Translations under genes and position numbers: made by a program
Shown here: positions 12,296-23,680 of the stretch, piece by piece
Position numbering within the stretch: the first letter of the stretch is position 1
Layout: the number at the start of each line of letters is the position of its first letter
Origin: Tenrec ecaudatus
Taxonomy: Eukaryota; Chordata; Mammalia; Afrosoricida; Tenrecidae
NCBI RefSeq assembly: GCF_050624435.1
Contig: NC_134538.1
Coordinates: forward strand, 126,214,937 to 126,278,936
Length of the DNA: 64,000 bases
Direction: 5' to 3'
Notes under the pieces: model-generated
Told to the model about the DNA's origin: nothing
Seen by the model: only the letters and a program-made list of their open reading frames with translations
Databases searched by the model: none

Positions 12296-12779
12296 CAATG
12301 GTTCCCAACCTTCCTCAAGCCGCAACCCTTTCATACAGTTCCTCATGTGGTGGTGACCCCCAACCATAACATTATTTTGATTGCTACTTCATAACTGTCA
12401 TTTCGCTACTGTTATGAATCATCATATAAATATCTGATATGCAGGAGGTATTTTCATTGTTACAAATTGAACATAATGAGAGCATAGTGATTAATCACAA
12501 AAAGAATACATAATTATACATTATGAAATACTTATTTCTAATGACAAATAAATGAAATTTTGTCTTGACGCATGTTGTAGCATGGATCACAGTTTTCACC
12601 CCGGTACTCGTATGTGGGCGTATGTGCATGTGGGCCGACCCGCCTGGAGCCGGAGAGAGGAGCGGTGTCTCGGTTCCGCAGACCATCAGAAATATATGTT
12701 TTCCGATGGTCTTAGGTGACCCCTGTGAAAGGGTCATTCGCCCCCAAAGGGGTCATGACCCCCAGGTTGAGAACCGCTG
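12296..12779 (+). mobile_element. SPIN-like hAT element, long version
   Basis: Ends are inverted (CAATGGTTCCCAACC at left; the complement of CAGCGGTTCTCAACC at right) and flanked by 8-bp near-repeats, acctagag and ccctagtg, as for hAT insertions. The ends match the short copies at 36495 and 61104 (for example 'ctcatgtggtggtgaccccc' and 'tgtgaaagggtcattcgccc'). This 484-bp copy keeps about 290 bp of extra interior, including an inverted repeat at 12680-12712. No transposase frame. The resemblance to SPIN is from memory of the family's ends. Confidence 0.8.
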
Positions 12780-12842
12780 CCCTAGTGTGTATTTGAAAAG
12801 GGCTCAGCTTCAGACGTCATTTCACGAACCCTAATGATGCAC

Positions 12843-12845
<3 letters not shown>

Positions 12846-12914
<69 letters not shown>
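12846..12914. repeat. (GA)n microsatellite
   Basis: About 34 GA units with a single interruption near 12898. It creates a spurious Ser-Leu frame on the minus strand. Confidence 0.97.
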
Positions 12915-13236
12915 CACGACGAGGCCTGTCCCCACCGACCACCAAAAAGGAAACACCTGGGAATTAAACCCAGGCTTCGAAAAGCACTGCTCTTTGGAAA
13001 ACAACACAAGTGTAACAAAGAAAAATTAGAAACACATCTGCTCTTAATGCTTCTCATAATTCCTGGTTAATGTCTTCATTTCTGAGACAAAAATGTAGGC
13101 AAAATGGTAACTTTGCATTCTTCAGAAAATCATTAGCCAAAAGACAACTTTTTTGTATGACTAATTTGGGTTAAACTGCACTTCATTTAACTACCAGGTT
13201 TGCTCCTTCAAATGCTCTTTACTTCACATGTACCTC

Positions 13237-13425
13237 CTCCCACGGTAGTGTAGTGATTTATGCATTAGGCTGGTAACTACAAAGCCAGCAGTTCAAAACC
13301 ACCTACCACTGCAGCAGACAGATGCAGCTCTCTATTCCTGTAAACATTTGTAGTTCTCTCCTGCCCTGGAGGGCTGCTACGAGTCTGAACCAACTCCACG
13401 GCAGTGAGTTGGGAGGTTTTTCTGG
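13237..13425 (+). mobile_element. AfroSINE copy
   Basis: A clear tRNA-like head: 'acggtagtgtagtgatttat', 'ttaggctggtaactacaaag' and a B-box-like 'agttcaaaaccacc'. The body carries 'ctattcctgtaaacatttgt' and 'gagtctgaaccaactccac'. Confidence 0.85.
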
Positions 13426-13429
13426 GCAT

Positions 13430-14630
13430 TTCTTCCCATGACTCGTTTTTCTCCACTAGATGGTCAAAAAGGGCAGTGGATCAAAAGTCAAATCCTAATC
13501 CTAACTGACAAGTGTAGAAATAGATAACAGCAACATTTTAAAAAAAACAAGTTAAACATGTTTTGTTAAATCAATTCTAATGAAAAAAAAATCACTTATT
13601 TTTTCTCCAGATGGATCCTGTAGCTAGGTAGGCAGCAACTGTGTTTTTTGTTTGTTTGTTTTTAGTAAAAGTTTTAAGTTCAAAACTAGCATTAAAAGGA
13701 ATGAGACGATCCTTTGCATTGGCAATAAAATGGGAATTATTATAAGAAACTGTGAATGCTTCCATTTTCATACTTTCTGTTCCCATATCTAGTTTATATA
13801 GCTCAGTCATCCTCTTGTGACTTTAGCAAAAACCCTTTGCTGTGTCCCTGTCAACACCATCAGTGTGGGAACCAAGAGTTATTCTCTGTGGAAATCCAGT
13901 CTGTGATTCTATGTGACGCCCATGTTTCCTTGAGACCCAGAGTGCCCCCTTTATACAATTGGCACAATCCCACGTAATTTTCCATGGGATTGTTCTCTCT
14001 GGTGCCAGTTCTCGTTTACGGATTGGAGATTACATACCTCAGGAGACTGTGGTCACTTCCAGATTTAATATGCAGATGCCATGCTCTTATGGTTGCTGTG
14101 GTCACCAACACCAGAGACCACCTGGGCCTCTTATTCTGTTACTGAAGCCTTAGCCCCATTCATGGCTCCCTCCCAGACTTTCCTCCCTACTTCATGATGC
14201 TCCTAGTCTCAGGCACCCTGTCAAAAACAAGGGGGCAAGAGAGTCAGACAGAGCACTAAATGGTAGGAATGTATCGTAGTCACAGAGGGGGCTTCCTCTC
14301 ATTTATTTTGAGTCATGACCAGTGCAATAAACTATGATGATTGTGTGCCCGTGAAGAGAGGGTAGTGTTATTGACACTTTACAGGAAAGCTAATGCTATA
14401 CCTCAGCAATATGCCTCTTTAACATTTTGCTGCATAGCAATTCAGTACAAATGGTAACCAGTTTTCATAAAGTGCTGAGATTATTTTTATCAGACTCAGT
14501 TTTACTGGTTAAAAATTGTTGTAGGTATGTGCACGTATGTGTGGGTATGCCTCCTCAACATCCATAAATAATGTCCATGCCCACAAATTTTCTTAATATC
14601 ATATAAATCTAAACATGCAATGAAAGAAAA
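13430..14630. other. intergenic, no supported feature
   Basis: AT-rich sequence without a supported gene or classified repeat. A (TTTG)n-like run sits near 13642-13662. Confidence 0.45.
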
Positions 14631-14649
14631 GGGCCCTAGGGGCCTAGTG

Positions 14650-15368
14650 ATCAGAAAGAATACCATCTGGGGTCTTAAAAACGTGTCTTAGAACCAACGC
14701 AGTCTAAGTGAGGCATCAACTAATCTACATGGACGAAGCACACCAGTCTGTGTGACCCGAGGACTGTAAAGAATAAAATTCAGGACTGGAGGATGGAACA
14801 ATGTCAGAGCTTACATTGTGAACACGCATGACAGGGAAGCCCAAACCCATTTGCAGGGCCCCCACACGGAGTAAGCCTCAGGTGAGTCCCCTCTGACTAG
14901 ACTGCAGGGATGTGAATAACCACGCTATCAGACAGAAAGCACAATAAAGTCAACTAGGGGTGCTGTACGGGGCTAAAATGCATGCCTTATCATGTGATCT
15001 CCATTTTGATCCGCTTTTAACTTGTTTTTTTAATTTTCTCTTTGCCTTTCAATCGAGGTTTTTCTCTGCCCTGTTCTGTCATTGCTGTTGTTTTGCTGTG
15101 TGCTTTTTCTTGTTTTGTTTTGTATGAGTTCCTGAATGTGAAATCTAGAATGGGTGAGTCTACAGAGGCTGTAGCTGATTTAATAATTAGCTGAGGGCAT
15201 GCATGGCAGGGGAAGATGAGGGGACATGGGAAACTGGCAACAATGAGTCCAGGAAAGAAGAAAATTTCTGAAATACATTGTGGTGGTGATTGCACAAATT
15301 TTCTTAATGTGATGGAACTATTGCTATACGATATGTGAATTATATGCCGATAAAACTGCTTAAGAAAT
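14650..15368 (+). mobile_element. older L1 3' UTR related to the young family
   Basis: It carries a diverged copy of the same module ('accatctggggtcttaaaaa', 'gaagcacaccagtctgtgtg') and an L1-type 3' terminus ending 'taaaactgcttaagaaa'. The terminus differs from the young copies ('ttgtggtggtgattgcacaa'). It is close to that at 23015-23680, suggesting an older subfamily. Confidence 0.7.
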
Positions 15369-15369
15369 A

Positions 15370-16685
15370 GACATGGGAACCCAAGTCTGTTCCCCCAATC
15401 AATGGGATCCCATAATGGGATCTATTCAATCAGTGGGATCTCGTCCACTGGTCTGGTTCTAGAATCTGGTATTGTAGTCTTATTTTCAGCATGCCTCTCT
15501 CTCTCGAGTGACTATCCCCTACCTTACCCATTCCAATGCTTTTTTAATCTGAAGAACATCGGAGACAAGTAACTCTAGAAAGCCCATGAATAGGTGCATC
15601 ATGGGTATCACACAGTCAGTCACACAAGAACAGCTAAGCACTGACTTTCGGAAAGGGCTCACTACAAGTGCCTTGTACCACTAGCTTCCCCAGCACATTG
15701 AAAGTACAATTCCTGTTCCCAAACTGGGAAGCACATCTAGGGACCAACCACCTTTGTAATGTTAGAGGTAGAATGTTAGCCTCCAGGCACAATTGTGCAT
15801 CACATGTATGGCTCGATCCTTCCACATGTAATTCAAATTGTTTAGTTCAAAAAGCCAACACCTTCAGCCAGCCTGTTTTTCCCTCATTTAAGGAAAGTGG
15901 AGTCACTTCGTTGGAGGGATGGGGGACGGGGAGTGCCTTTGCTAATGATCACACTGAGACATTTAACGAGGTTTGCCGAGACTCCGTGCCCTCCCTGTCA
16001 GCAGGCCAATCCCGGGAGAAGCCTGCTCCTCACTTACGATGCAGAAATGGGAACTTGGGAAAGCAAGGACGTCAATGAGACAGAGCAACAGTTTCACCGT
16101 ATCTTGGACGCCACAACGTAAAGAGGAGGTTTGGTGAGAAAACGTTTAGAATGTCCCATAGATAGTTCATTTTCTTGTGAACGCAGCAGTTCATTGACTC
16201 TAGATAGGGTCGACTTCATTGGATAAGCAAGAATCCATTTGTAGTGAATTATATCACATGTGCGGGAGATCTCACCCGCCCAGCTACCTTCACGATTTCC
16301 ACAATCTATCACTAGGTAGACATGAGGCCCAGACGCAGGCTGGGGCAGGAATCCGCTCGCTCACTCAGAAACCTCGGATTTCTTTTTATTCTCCATCCTA
16401 AGGTCTGGCATAGGCTGACAGAGAATGTTCGGTTCAGATTGCCATCAAATTTACCGAAGCTGTAGAAAAAAAAAAAATAGAAAGACCCAGGTTGATTCTG
16501 AAATGGTAGTGGAAATATGAAGCCCTGATACTATTAGGGAGAAAAGTTTAAAAGAACTGTGGATGATCTTAACAAACATGACAGTCATAGTTCCTACCTG
16601 TACTCTTCCCCTAACCCGCAGCAGTGCACACCTTCCCACCAGAGCGGTGAGTCACTTCTGAGGTGATCTTCAACTGGGAAGTCCA
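15370..16685. other. intergenic, no supported feature
   Basis: No gene or classified repeat recognised. The frame at 15668-16078 (136 codons) has no known family resemblance and no splice or promoter context. Confidence 0.45.
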
Positions 16686-16689
16686 CGCC

Positions 16690-17036
16690 ATCCTAACTGC
16701 CAGTTGACGACAGTCTGTTCTGACTCATGGTGACAGGAAGTCTGTCAAAGCAGAACGGTGCTCCCCAGGTTTTCATGGGGTGGGTTTTTGGGAAGTAGGT
16801 TACCAAACCTTTCTTCTGAGTTCCTCTGGGTGGTTTTAAACCTCCAACGTTTTGATGAGCCACCCTAGAGCTCCTAAAGCACACCAAAAAACCAAGAACC
16901 TATTGCGTGCAGTCAGGGAGCACGCCCAATCTGACAGCAGCAAACTACCCAAATGTCTCCTGCAGCGCAGCTGGTGGGTTCCAGTCGACGATCTTTCTCT
17001 GATTAGCTGAACGCCTGAAGCGCTGCGCCACCAGAA
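16690..17036 (-). mobile_element. AfroSINE copy or two adjoining pieces
   Basis: Reverse-strand motifs run from the SINE tail ('gttctgactcatggtgacag', 'tccccaggttttcatggggt') to a head-like end at 16960-17036 ('ctggtgggttccagtcgacg', 'ctgaagcgctgcgccaccag'). The total is longer than one SINE, so two minus-strand pieces probably adjoin. Confidence 0.7.
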
Positions 17037-17388
17037 GATGCAAATCCAAACAGAGGAGCTTAGGATCAGGTTTAGGCTGGTTGGGCTGAGCCGCACCTTC
17101 CCCACTGGCGCTGACAGCAGAGGTCGGGCTTATAAATCAGCCGAGTGGACTAGTGGTCTACGCTCTGAGGAGTTGGGAAAGGCTTTGGGCACCCCCTTCT
17201 CCCCAACCCTATTTCCTGATCTACAACTCTGGGATGAGAGACGGGCTTGCTTAATGTGAAAATAAGCATTTTATGAAATGTTAGAGACCCTTCCTGAGAG
17301 GTAAACCACGTGAAGCTTCCAGTTACATAAAATTAGGGGGCATTGATTTTGTCAGTTCCTTCCTTGGGGTTATTTGGGGCCTTGAAAC

Positions 17389-17624
17389 CTTTAGAGCAGG
17401 GGGCCTCCAACTATGGCCCGTGGGCCACATGCGGCCCGCCGAGGACATTTATCCGGCCCGCCAGGTGTTTTTGCCCCATTTTGATTTTTTAACTTCAAAA
17501 TAAAATGTGCAGTGTGCATAGGAATTTGTTCATAGTTTTTTTTTTTTAACTATAGTCCTCCAACACTCTGAGGGACAGTGAACTGGCCCCCTGTTTAAAA
17601 AGTCTGAGGACTCCTGCTTTAGAG
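17389..17624 (+). mobile_element. OposCharlie1-like hAT MITE
   Basis: The element (17397-17616, 220 bp) is flanked by perfect 8-bp duplications CTTTAGAG at 17389-17396 and 17617-17624, the hAT signature. Its ends are inverted repeats of the CAGGGGTCCTCAAACT type. The left interior carries 'gtgggccacatgcggcccgc' and the right interior the 'actatagtcctccaacactc' block. A second copy in reverse orientation lies at 32511-32729. It has no coding capacity. Confidence 0.88.
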
Positions 17625-17629
17625 GTATC

Positions 17630-18940
17630 TCGGTCGCTTGGCCAGAACCCACCCTGCACCATAGCCTGTGATATGATCATTCATCCATGAAACGGCTGTA
17701 GTGAGCTCGAGTTCTCCACCCCACTCACACCCTCCCAAACCAACCCCTCTGCCATCCAGCCCACTGCGCCCCCTAGCAATCCTACCGAGGGGCTCCCGGG
17801 CTGTGTGTTTTTATGGGAGCAGAGAGACAGCCAGCCTGGTGTTCTCCTACAGAGAGGCTGGTGGGGGAGTCGTTCAGTGGCTCCCTCCATTTTCAGACAG
17901 GAATAGCTGAGTCTTCCTAAGTTCCTCTGAGAGGTGGGAGATGGACATGGAAGGGCGCCCAAAGCTGATAGGAGAATGGCAGGAAATCCCAGAACCCAAA
18001 TCAGATAAGCAGATGGTAGATTTCTGCCAACAAACCTGAGAATTTCTGCCATGATTCCTACTGTTCATAAAGTGCCAGCTAGGCAAAGGATTCATAATGG
18101 GCCCCTTGGGTACGGAAAGCTGGACTGCGCCATTCCCACCAGGAGGCTGCCTTGTGTGGGTCCTCACCAGCTAGCTACAGACACTTGCCCCAGGCATTTC
18201 ACTAGTCACGAAAGAGCTCAGGCCCGCCATTTAAGCTACCCAATCGTTCAAATCTCGCTTTTCTTTCTCACTGAGGGCATGTTTGGGTTTTTCTTACACT
18301 TACCTGAATGCGGAAAGAGAAAGGTCAAAATTCAGGAGTACAATAAATACGTTCTTATCTCAAATAACCTCCCATTGAAATCAGATGTGAGGGAAGTAGG
18401 CGGTGTTACAGCCATAGGTGTGAGCTGAGCAGCCTGGCCTGGGGCTGCAGCTGTGCTCCTGCCCCCAGAACAGCAGATGTGTTCAAGGAGTTATTTTGGA
18501 GTTGGCCGCAATCGAACCCCCGTGTGTGAGAAGCTGAGGGATCAAAGAGCACCCCAGGTTTCCGGCTTGCGTATCTGGGCAGATGGTGGTGCCCCTTACT
18601 GACATAGGAACGCAGGAAGAAGAGGAGGTGGGAGCAGGTGGAATGATGTGGGTAGCTTTGGGCCATTGGTTTTAAGATCCCCATGAGACATCTTGGCAGG
18701 TTTAGAGGGCACAGCTGCAAATCAGAAGAGAGAGCAGCCAGCTGCATGAGGCAGCCCTTTGTTCTCAGGGGCCAGGGCTGACTGACTGATAATTAACTGC
18801 ATTCACGTGGAGGCATACATCTTTCAGAGTGACTACTAGGCATTAACACACTCAAAAGCACTCTTTACTTACGGCTTCACAAATGAATACAAGGAGATAC
18901 CACCCCATCCCCCCAAAAAAATCTGAATATTTTTATCAGA
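17630..18940. other. intergenic, no supported feature
   Basis: Higher GC than its surroundings, but no gene or classified repeat found. The frames at 17681-18052 and 18051-18428 are unsupported. Confidence 0.45.
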
Positions 18941-18963
18941 GCTCTATACTTAAATTGTTTTAT

Positions 18964-19968
18964 AAAAGAACCTTATCGGCCGACACCGGTTCATAGGCAT
19001 GGGCCAGCGTGTCCTTGGGCTTAGAGAGCGGGACATCCGGCCTCTGGACGCGTATGGTCGTGTGGCGCGCAACGGGCGCGTGAATTCACCATGGCTGATA
19101 TTGAGAAGGGCAAGAAGATTTTTGTTCAGAAGTGTGCCCAGTGCCACACTGTGGAAAAGGGGGGCAAACACAAGACTGGGCCAAACCTCCATGGTTTGTC
19201 TGGGAGGAAGACTGGCCAAGCCCCTGGATTCGGTTACACAGATGCCAATAAGACCAAAAGTATCACCTGGGGAGCGGAGCCACTGATGGAGTATTTGGAG
19301 AATCCCAAGAAGTACATCCCCGGAACAAAAATGATCTTTTCCGGCATTAAGAAGAAGGGAGAAAGGGCAGACTTGATAGCTTATCTCAAAAAAGCTACTA
19401 ATGAGTAATAGTTGGCCACTGCCTTATTTATTATAAAACAGGTATGTCTTGTGACCTTTTTTAACATGTACCATATTTAAATTGATCGCATACACCAGAA
19501 ATCAGATCATGAATGACTGATAAGGATATTGTGTTTAGACAGTCTTATTAAATTAAAGATTGGCTGTGGTTAAATGACTAATCAAACGCTAAAAATTTTT
19601 TAATAGAAATTTGTGTTCCAGCAAGTGTTACCACTGCTTTTCCTGAAGGTGTGATTGGACTTTGGAGGCTAGGTTGGATTGGAAATGGCAAGTTTTTCAC
19701 AAAGATAGTGAATGGCATCTTATACTCTATGGATTGATTTTATATTTAGATTTCTATATCTGATTATATGAATGTATTTGAATACTCGGACGTCTACACT
19801 GCCTCATGGAACAGAATAGAGTAAGGTGCAGCTATTTCAATTTGTATTCTTGAGCCTGTTGAATGCAAGAATTGAAGATAAAGGTAGCCGTGGCTACTTT
19901 GTCTTTTTTGCTCTTAGATGTGCTGATCTAATTAAAATTTTCTGTCTAAAAAAAAAAAGAACCTTATC
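18964..19968 (+). mobile_element. L1-mobilised CYCS retrocopy with target duplication
   Basis: The inserted segment is 18978-19954: a CpG-rich 5' UTR (18978-19090), the reading frame, a ~540-bp 3' UTR and an A tail. The 3' UTR starts 'gttggccactgccttattta' as in the parent gene. A perfect 14-bp target duplication, AAAAGAACCTTATC, lies at 18964-18977 and 19955-19968. There is no intron at the parent's coding-intron position. Joining the flanks restores the C-terminal end of a mariner transposase-like frame, so the retrocopy interrupted that element. Confidence 0.97.
19091..19408 (+). pseudogene. CYCS: cytochrome c (somatic) retrocopy with intact frame
   Basis: The parent gene encodes the soluble haem protein that carries electrons between complexes III and IV and triggers apoptosome assembly. 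This copy is uninterrupted at 105 codons including Met, the normal length. The haem-attachment motif CAQCH, the axial ligand Met80 (in GTKM), Trp59, Tyr67 and the end KKATNE are all kept. Compared with the usual mammalian protein it has about ten changes, including G1A, F36S, S47G, N54T, G56S and T63P (mature numbering). F36S alters a hydrophobic core position. It lacks the coding intron and sits in a retrocopy. Most likely a young processed pseudogene, though an expressed copy cannot be ruled out because the frame is open and the 5' flank keeps many CpGs. Confidence 0.95.
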
Positions 19969-21072
19969 ACCTTCAAATTAATTTCCATTCCACTTAATAC
20001 ATTGGTTAAATCTGCGATTCCATTCTGGGAAATATTTTCAAATTCATCTGTTTGCATGGCTGACAGCACCTCCCTCATTGTTTCCTTCACCTCTTCTGCA
20101 CCCCCAAATCCTTGTCCTTTCATGTCCCTCTTCATTTGTGGAAACAAAAAGAAGTCACAAGGAGCAAGTGCAGGTGAGTAAGGTGTATGGGGGCAAAAAG
20201 AGGCATGCTGGTTTTTGCCCCAAACTGGCGTACTGAGATGGCTGCATGAACAGGTGCATTGTGGTGGCAAAACAAGTACCCCGTCTACCACAAATCAGGC
20301 TCTTTTTGGTGACACGCTGTTATGCAATCTTTTAGAACCTCTAAATAGAAACTTTGATTAACATTCTGACCTGGTGGAACTCCAAATGCACTATCCCCCT
20401 CACATAAAAACACAACAAAACAAAAAACGAGATTAGCATCATCTTGATCTTTGATTTTTATTTGATGAGCGTCTTTTGGCGAGGTGATGATGGTATCTTC
20501 TGCTGGCTGGATTGATGTTTGGTTTCAGGGTTGTAAGAATAGCACCATGTCTCATCACCAGTAATAATCTTGGGGGAAAAGTCTGGGTCACGTCAGAGCT
20601 GTTCTTTCAAAGCACGGCAGGGTTACACTCAGCCCTTTTTTCCGGGTCAGTCACAACCCAAGGCACACATTTTGCAGCGACCTTCTCATTCTAAAATCTT
20701 CCCCTAAAATTCACTGACCTGAGCTCCAAGAGAGTCCAGACAACTTCCCCATCTCTTCAGTGGTCCATTATTGATTATAGAGCACAAGTGCATGAATTCT
20801 GTCAACAATTTCATCCCTTTGGGAAGTTGACGGACATCCAGAATGAGGTTTGTCATCAATCGACATTTTACCTTTTCTGAAGTGAGAAAACCACTCATAC
20901 ACGAGTTTTCCCCATAAAACCACTCATACACATGTTTTCCCCATAGCCCTGTCCTTGTAATCTGCGTTCAACATTACAACAGTTTTTGCGGCATTTTCCC
21001 AAGCAGGAAACAAAATTTCAAAGCTGAACACTGTTCACTTAAATCGGCCCTCACAAAAACGAGGTTATATAA
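19955..21072 (-). mobile_element. mariner-like transposon remnant
   Basis: On the minus strand the sequence translates, with frameshifts, into a mariner transposase. An N-terminal 'EWF...KMSIDDKPHSG' region lies near 20850-20930. The first catalytic-Asp block 'TGDETWCYSYNPETK' lies near 20525-20575. The C-terminal 'PYSPALAPCDFFLFPQMKRD' block lies near 20135-20195. Stops and frameshifts make it dead. The element was split by two later insertions: the CYCS retrocopy near its 3' end, and an L1 (21071-22584) near its 5' end. Short remnants beyond each are likely at 18940-18963 and 22598-22640. I could not define the terminal inverted repeats. Confidence 0.85.
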
Positions 21073-22597
21073 CAAACAGTCCTTGAACTAACTACAAGCT
21101 TTTCTCTCTTGTGTTTTGTTTTGGATTTTTTTTGTCATTGGTTTGTTTTTGTTGTTGTTTGCTATATTTTGTTGCTTGGTTTTTGCTCTGTCTTATTTTG
21201 TGCATGTTACTATCTCTGCAGGTCTGTCTAAATAAGATAGGCTGGATGAACAATCTGGAGGAGAAAACAATGGGACTGACAGTTCCAGGGAGGACATAGG
21301 AGAGGGGGAGGTGGCGGGGAAAGGAAGTGGTGTTAACAAACCCAGGGACAAGAGAACAAGTGATCCAAATCGGTAGTGAAGAGGTGTAGGAGGCCTGGTA
21401 GGGCATGGCCAAAGGTAATGTAACCAAGAGGAATTACTGTAACCGAAATGAAGGCTGACCATGATAGTGGGACAAGAGGAAAGGAAAAGGAAAAAGAGCT
21501 AAGAGGCAAAGAACATTTATAGAGATCTAAATACAGGCATGTAAATATATTTATATATGAGGATGTGAAAATAGATCTATGTGCATATATGTATAGGTTT
21601 TGTATTAAGGTAGCAGATGGACATTGGGCCTCCATTCAAGTACTCCCTCATTGCAAGAATACTTGGTTCTATTAAGCTGGCATTCTATGATGCTCACCTT
21701 CCTGACACAAATGCTGAAGACAAAGCGGATGCATAAGCAAATGTGGTGAAGAAAGCAAATGTGGCTATCAAAAGATATAGTGTCTGGGTGTCTTAAAGGA
21801 TTGAAGGTAAACAAGTGGCCATCTAGGTCAGAAGCAACAAAGCCCACATGGAAGAAGCACACCAGTCTGTGCGATCAGGAGGTGTCGAAGGGATCAGGTA
21901 TCAGGCATAATCAGAACAAAAGATCATATCATTGTGAATGAGGGGGAGTGTGGAATATAGACCCAAAGCCCATCTGTAGGCAATTGGACATCCCCTTACA
22001 GAAGGGTCATGGGGAGGAGACGAGCCAGTAAGGATGCAGTGTAGCAACGATGAAACATACAACTTTCCTCTAGTTCCTAAATGCTTCCTCGCCCCACCCC
22101 ATCCCCGGCCACTATCGTGATCCCAATTCTACCTTACAAATCTGGCTAGACCAGAGGATGTACACTGGTACAGATAGGAACTGGAAACACAGGGAATCCA
22201 GGACGGATGATCCCTTCAGGACTAGTGGTAAGAGTACCAATACCGAGAGGGTGGAGGGAGTGTGGGGTGGAAAGGGAGAACCAATTAAGAGGATCTACAT
22301 ATAACCTCTTCCGTGGTGGACAGACAATAGAAAAATGGGTGAAGGGAGACATCAGGCAGTGCAAGATATGTCAAAATAATAATTTATCAATTATCAAGGG
22401 TTCATGAGGGAGGGAAAGTGGGGAGGGAGGGAAAAATGAGCTGATTACAGGAGCTTAAGTGGAGAGCAAATGTTTTGAGAATGATGAGGGCAATGAATGC
22501 ACAAATGTGCTTTACACAATTGATGTATGTATGGATTGTGATAAGAGTTATATGAGGCCCTAATAAAATGATTTTAAAAAAAACAACAAGGTTAGAT
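21058..22597 (+). mobile_element. L1 3'-end insertion, one 3' UTR module
   Basis: A 5'-truncated L1 starting in the 3' UTR pyrimidine stretch ('cttttctctcttgtgttttg'). It has a single module (around 21720-21930: 'gtgtctgggtgtcttaaagg', 'gaagaagcacaccagtctgt'), a G-rich tract at 22405-22432 and 'taataaaatgattttaaa' at the end. Imperfect 13-bp duplications aacgaggttatat (21058-21070) and aacaaggttagat (22585-22597) match at 11 of 13 positions. The flanks belong to the mariner remnant. Confidence 0.87.
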
Positions 22598-22639
22598 CAA
22601 AACTACTTTTATGAAAAAATTCACCGTGACCAGAGAGAA

Positions 22640-23010
22640 CCTTCCCAGGCACACCACTGGATGCACTACCTCAGAGTGAGTTGTTTGATGCTTGCCCAGC
22701 TGGAAAAATACATATAGAGGCAAGGTGTCTTGAAGCTGATGAATAACTCTTAGTTGTCTATCATTTTTCACATCACTAGAAGCAATTGCCCCATATAGAC
22801 ACCCGGCTTGACAAAATGAATCCCTTTGGGTTCTGAAATTAAAAAAAAAATAACAATGTAAGCTGAAATATATTTTGATCATGTCTTTACTGACAGGGGT
22901 ACCCACATTTCAGTGTGGCAAATTTGACCCACCAGCTACGGGCAGATTAGATATAAGTAGAGGTTGTTATTGCTAGCGACTCACTACTTGGTGGATATTG
23001 CAGGAAAAGC
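22640..23010. other. intergenic, no supported feature
   Basis: No gene or classified repeat recognised in this short stretch between the mariner flank and the older L1 end. Confidence 0.45.
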
Positions 23011-23014
23011 CTCA

Positions 23015-23680
23015 GGGGGAAAAATACTGTCATGCAGGAAAAGGAATCAGACATTCTAGAGAAGCAACCAAATCGGTGTGAGGGTGTGTGGGTAAAATGG
23101 AGACTCCAGACCTACCTGTAAGATAACTGGACAGCCCCTTTTGGAAGTGATAATAAATCCAGGGTGCAGTGCAGCACTGATGAATCACATAGCTCTCCGC
23201 TAGTGCTTCAATATTCATCCCCTTACTTGTTTTACCTCATTAATCATGTTAGAGATGCATAGGTTCATTTGTATACTTAAGATCTTTCCATATATGAAAG
23301 TCAAGATGACAACCCTTCAGAAACAGTAACAGGAGTAATGGTTCCCTGAGAGTATGAGAAGAGGGTGTGTGTGAGGGGGAAATAGAGGGCTGATAGATAG
23401 CACTGATGAGTGTATAACCCCACCTGATGGGATCGAACAACAGAATTGTATGAAAATGGATATATTGAATGTGTGCGATATGGCAAAAATAGGGGAGGTG
23501 TTCCTGGGGCAGGGTGGGTGGGAGGGGATAAAGGGGGGCTGATATCAAGGAATTCAAAAAGAAAGAAAATGAAATGGATTGTGGCAGCAATTGTACAATA
23601 CTGCTTGAGATATTGATGGAACTATGAAATGTTATGGTATCTGTAAGAACTCCCAATAATAAGTATTTAAAAAATACTGT
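23015..23680 (+). mobile_element. older L1 3' end
   Basis: The layout parallels the young 3' UTR ('gtgcagtgcagcactgatga', then a purine-rich stretch at about 23500-23550, then 'attgtggcagcaattgtaca') but with the same alternative terminus as 14650-15368. No module is present. Likely an older L1 subfamily of the same lineage. Confidence 0.7.

Noticed and set aside
12782-13057. Minus-strand frame with a Ser-Leu run
   Set aside because: It is translation of the (GA)n microsatellite. The same applies to 44386-44925.
15668-16078. 136-codon plus-strand frame
   Set aside because: No family resemblance, no splice or promoter context, and overlapping frames of similar size in other phases.
18470-18530. 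tRNA-like 'gccgcaatcgaacccccgtg' suggesting a tRNA gene on the minus strand
   Set aside because: Only a B-box-like stretch is present. No A box, cloverleaf or terminator found at the right spacing.
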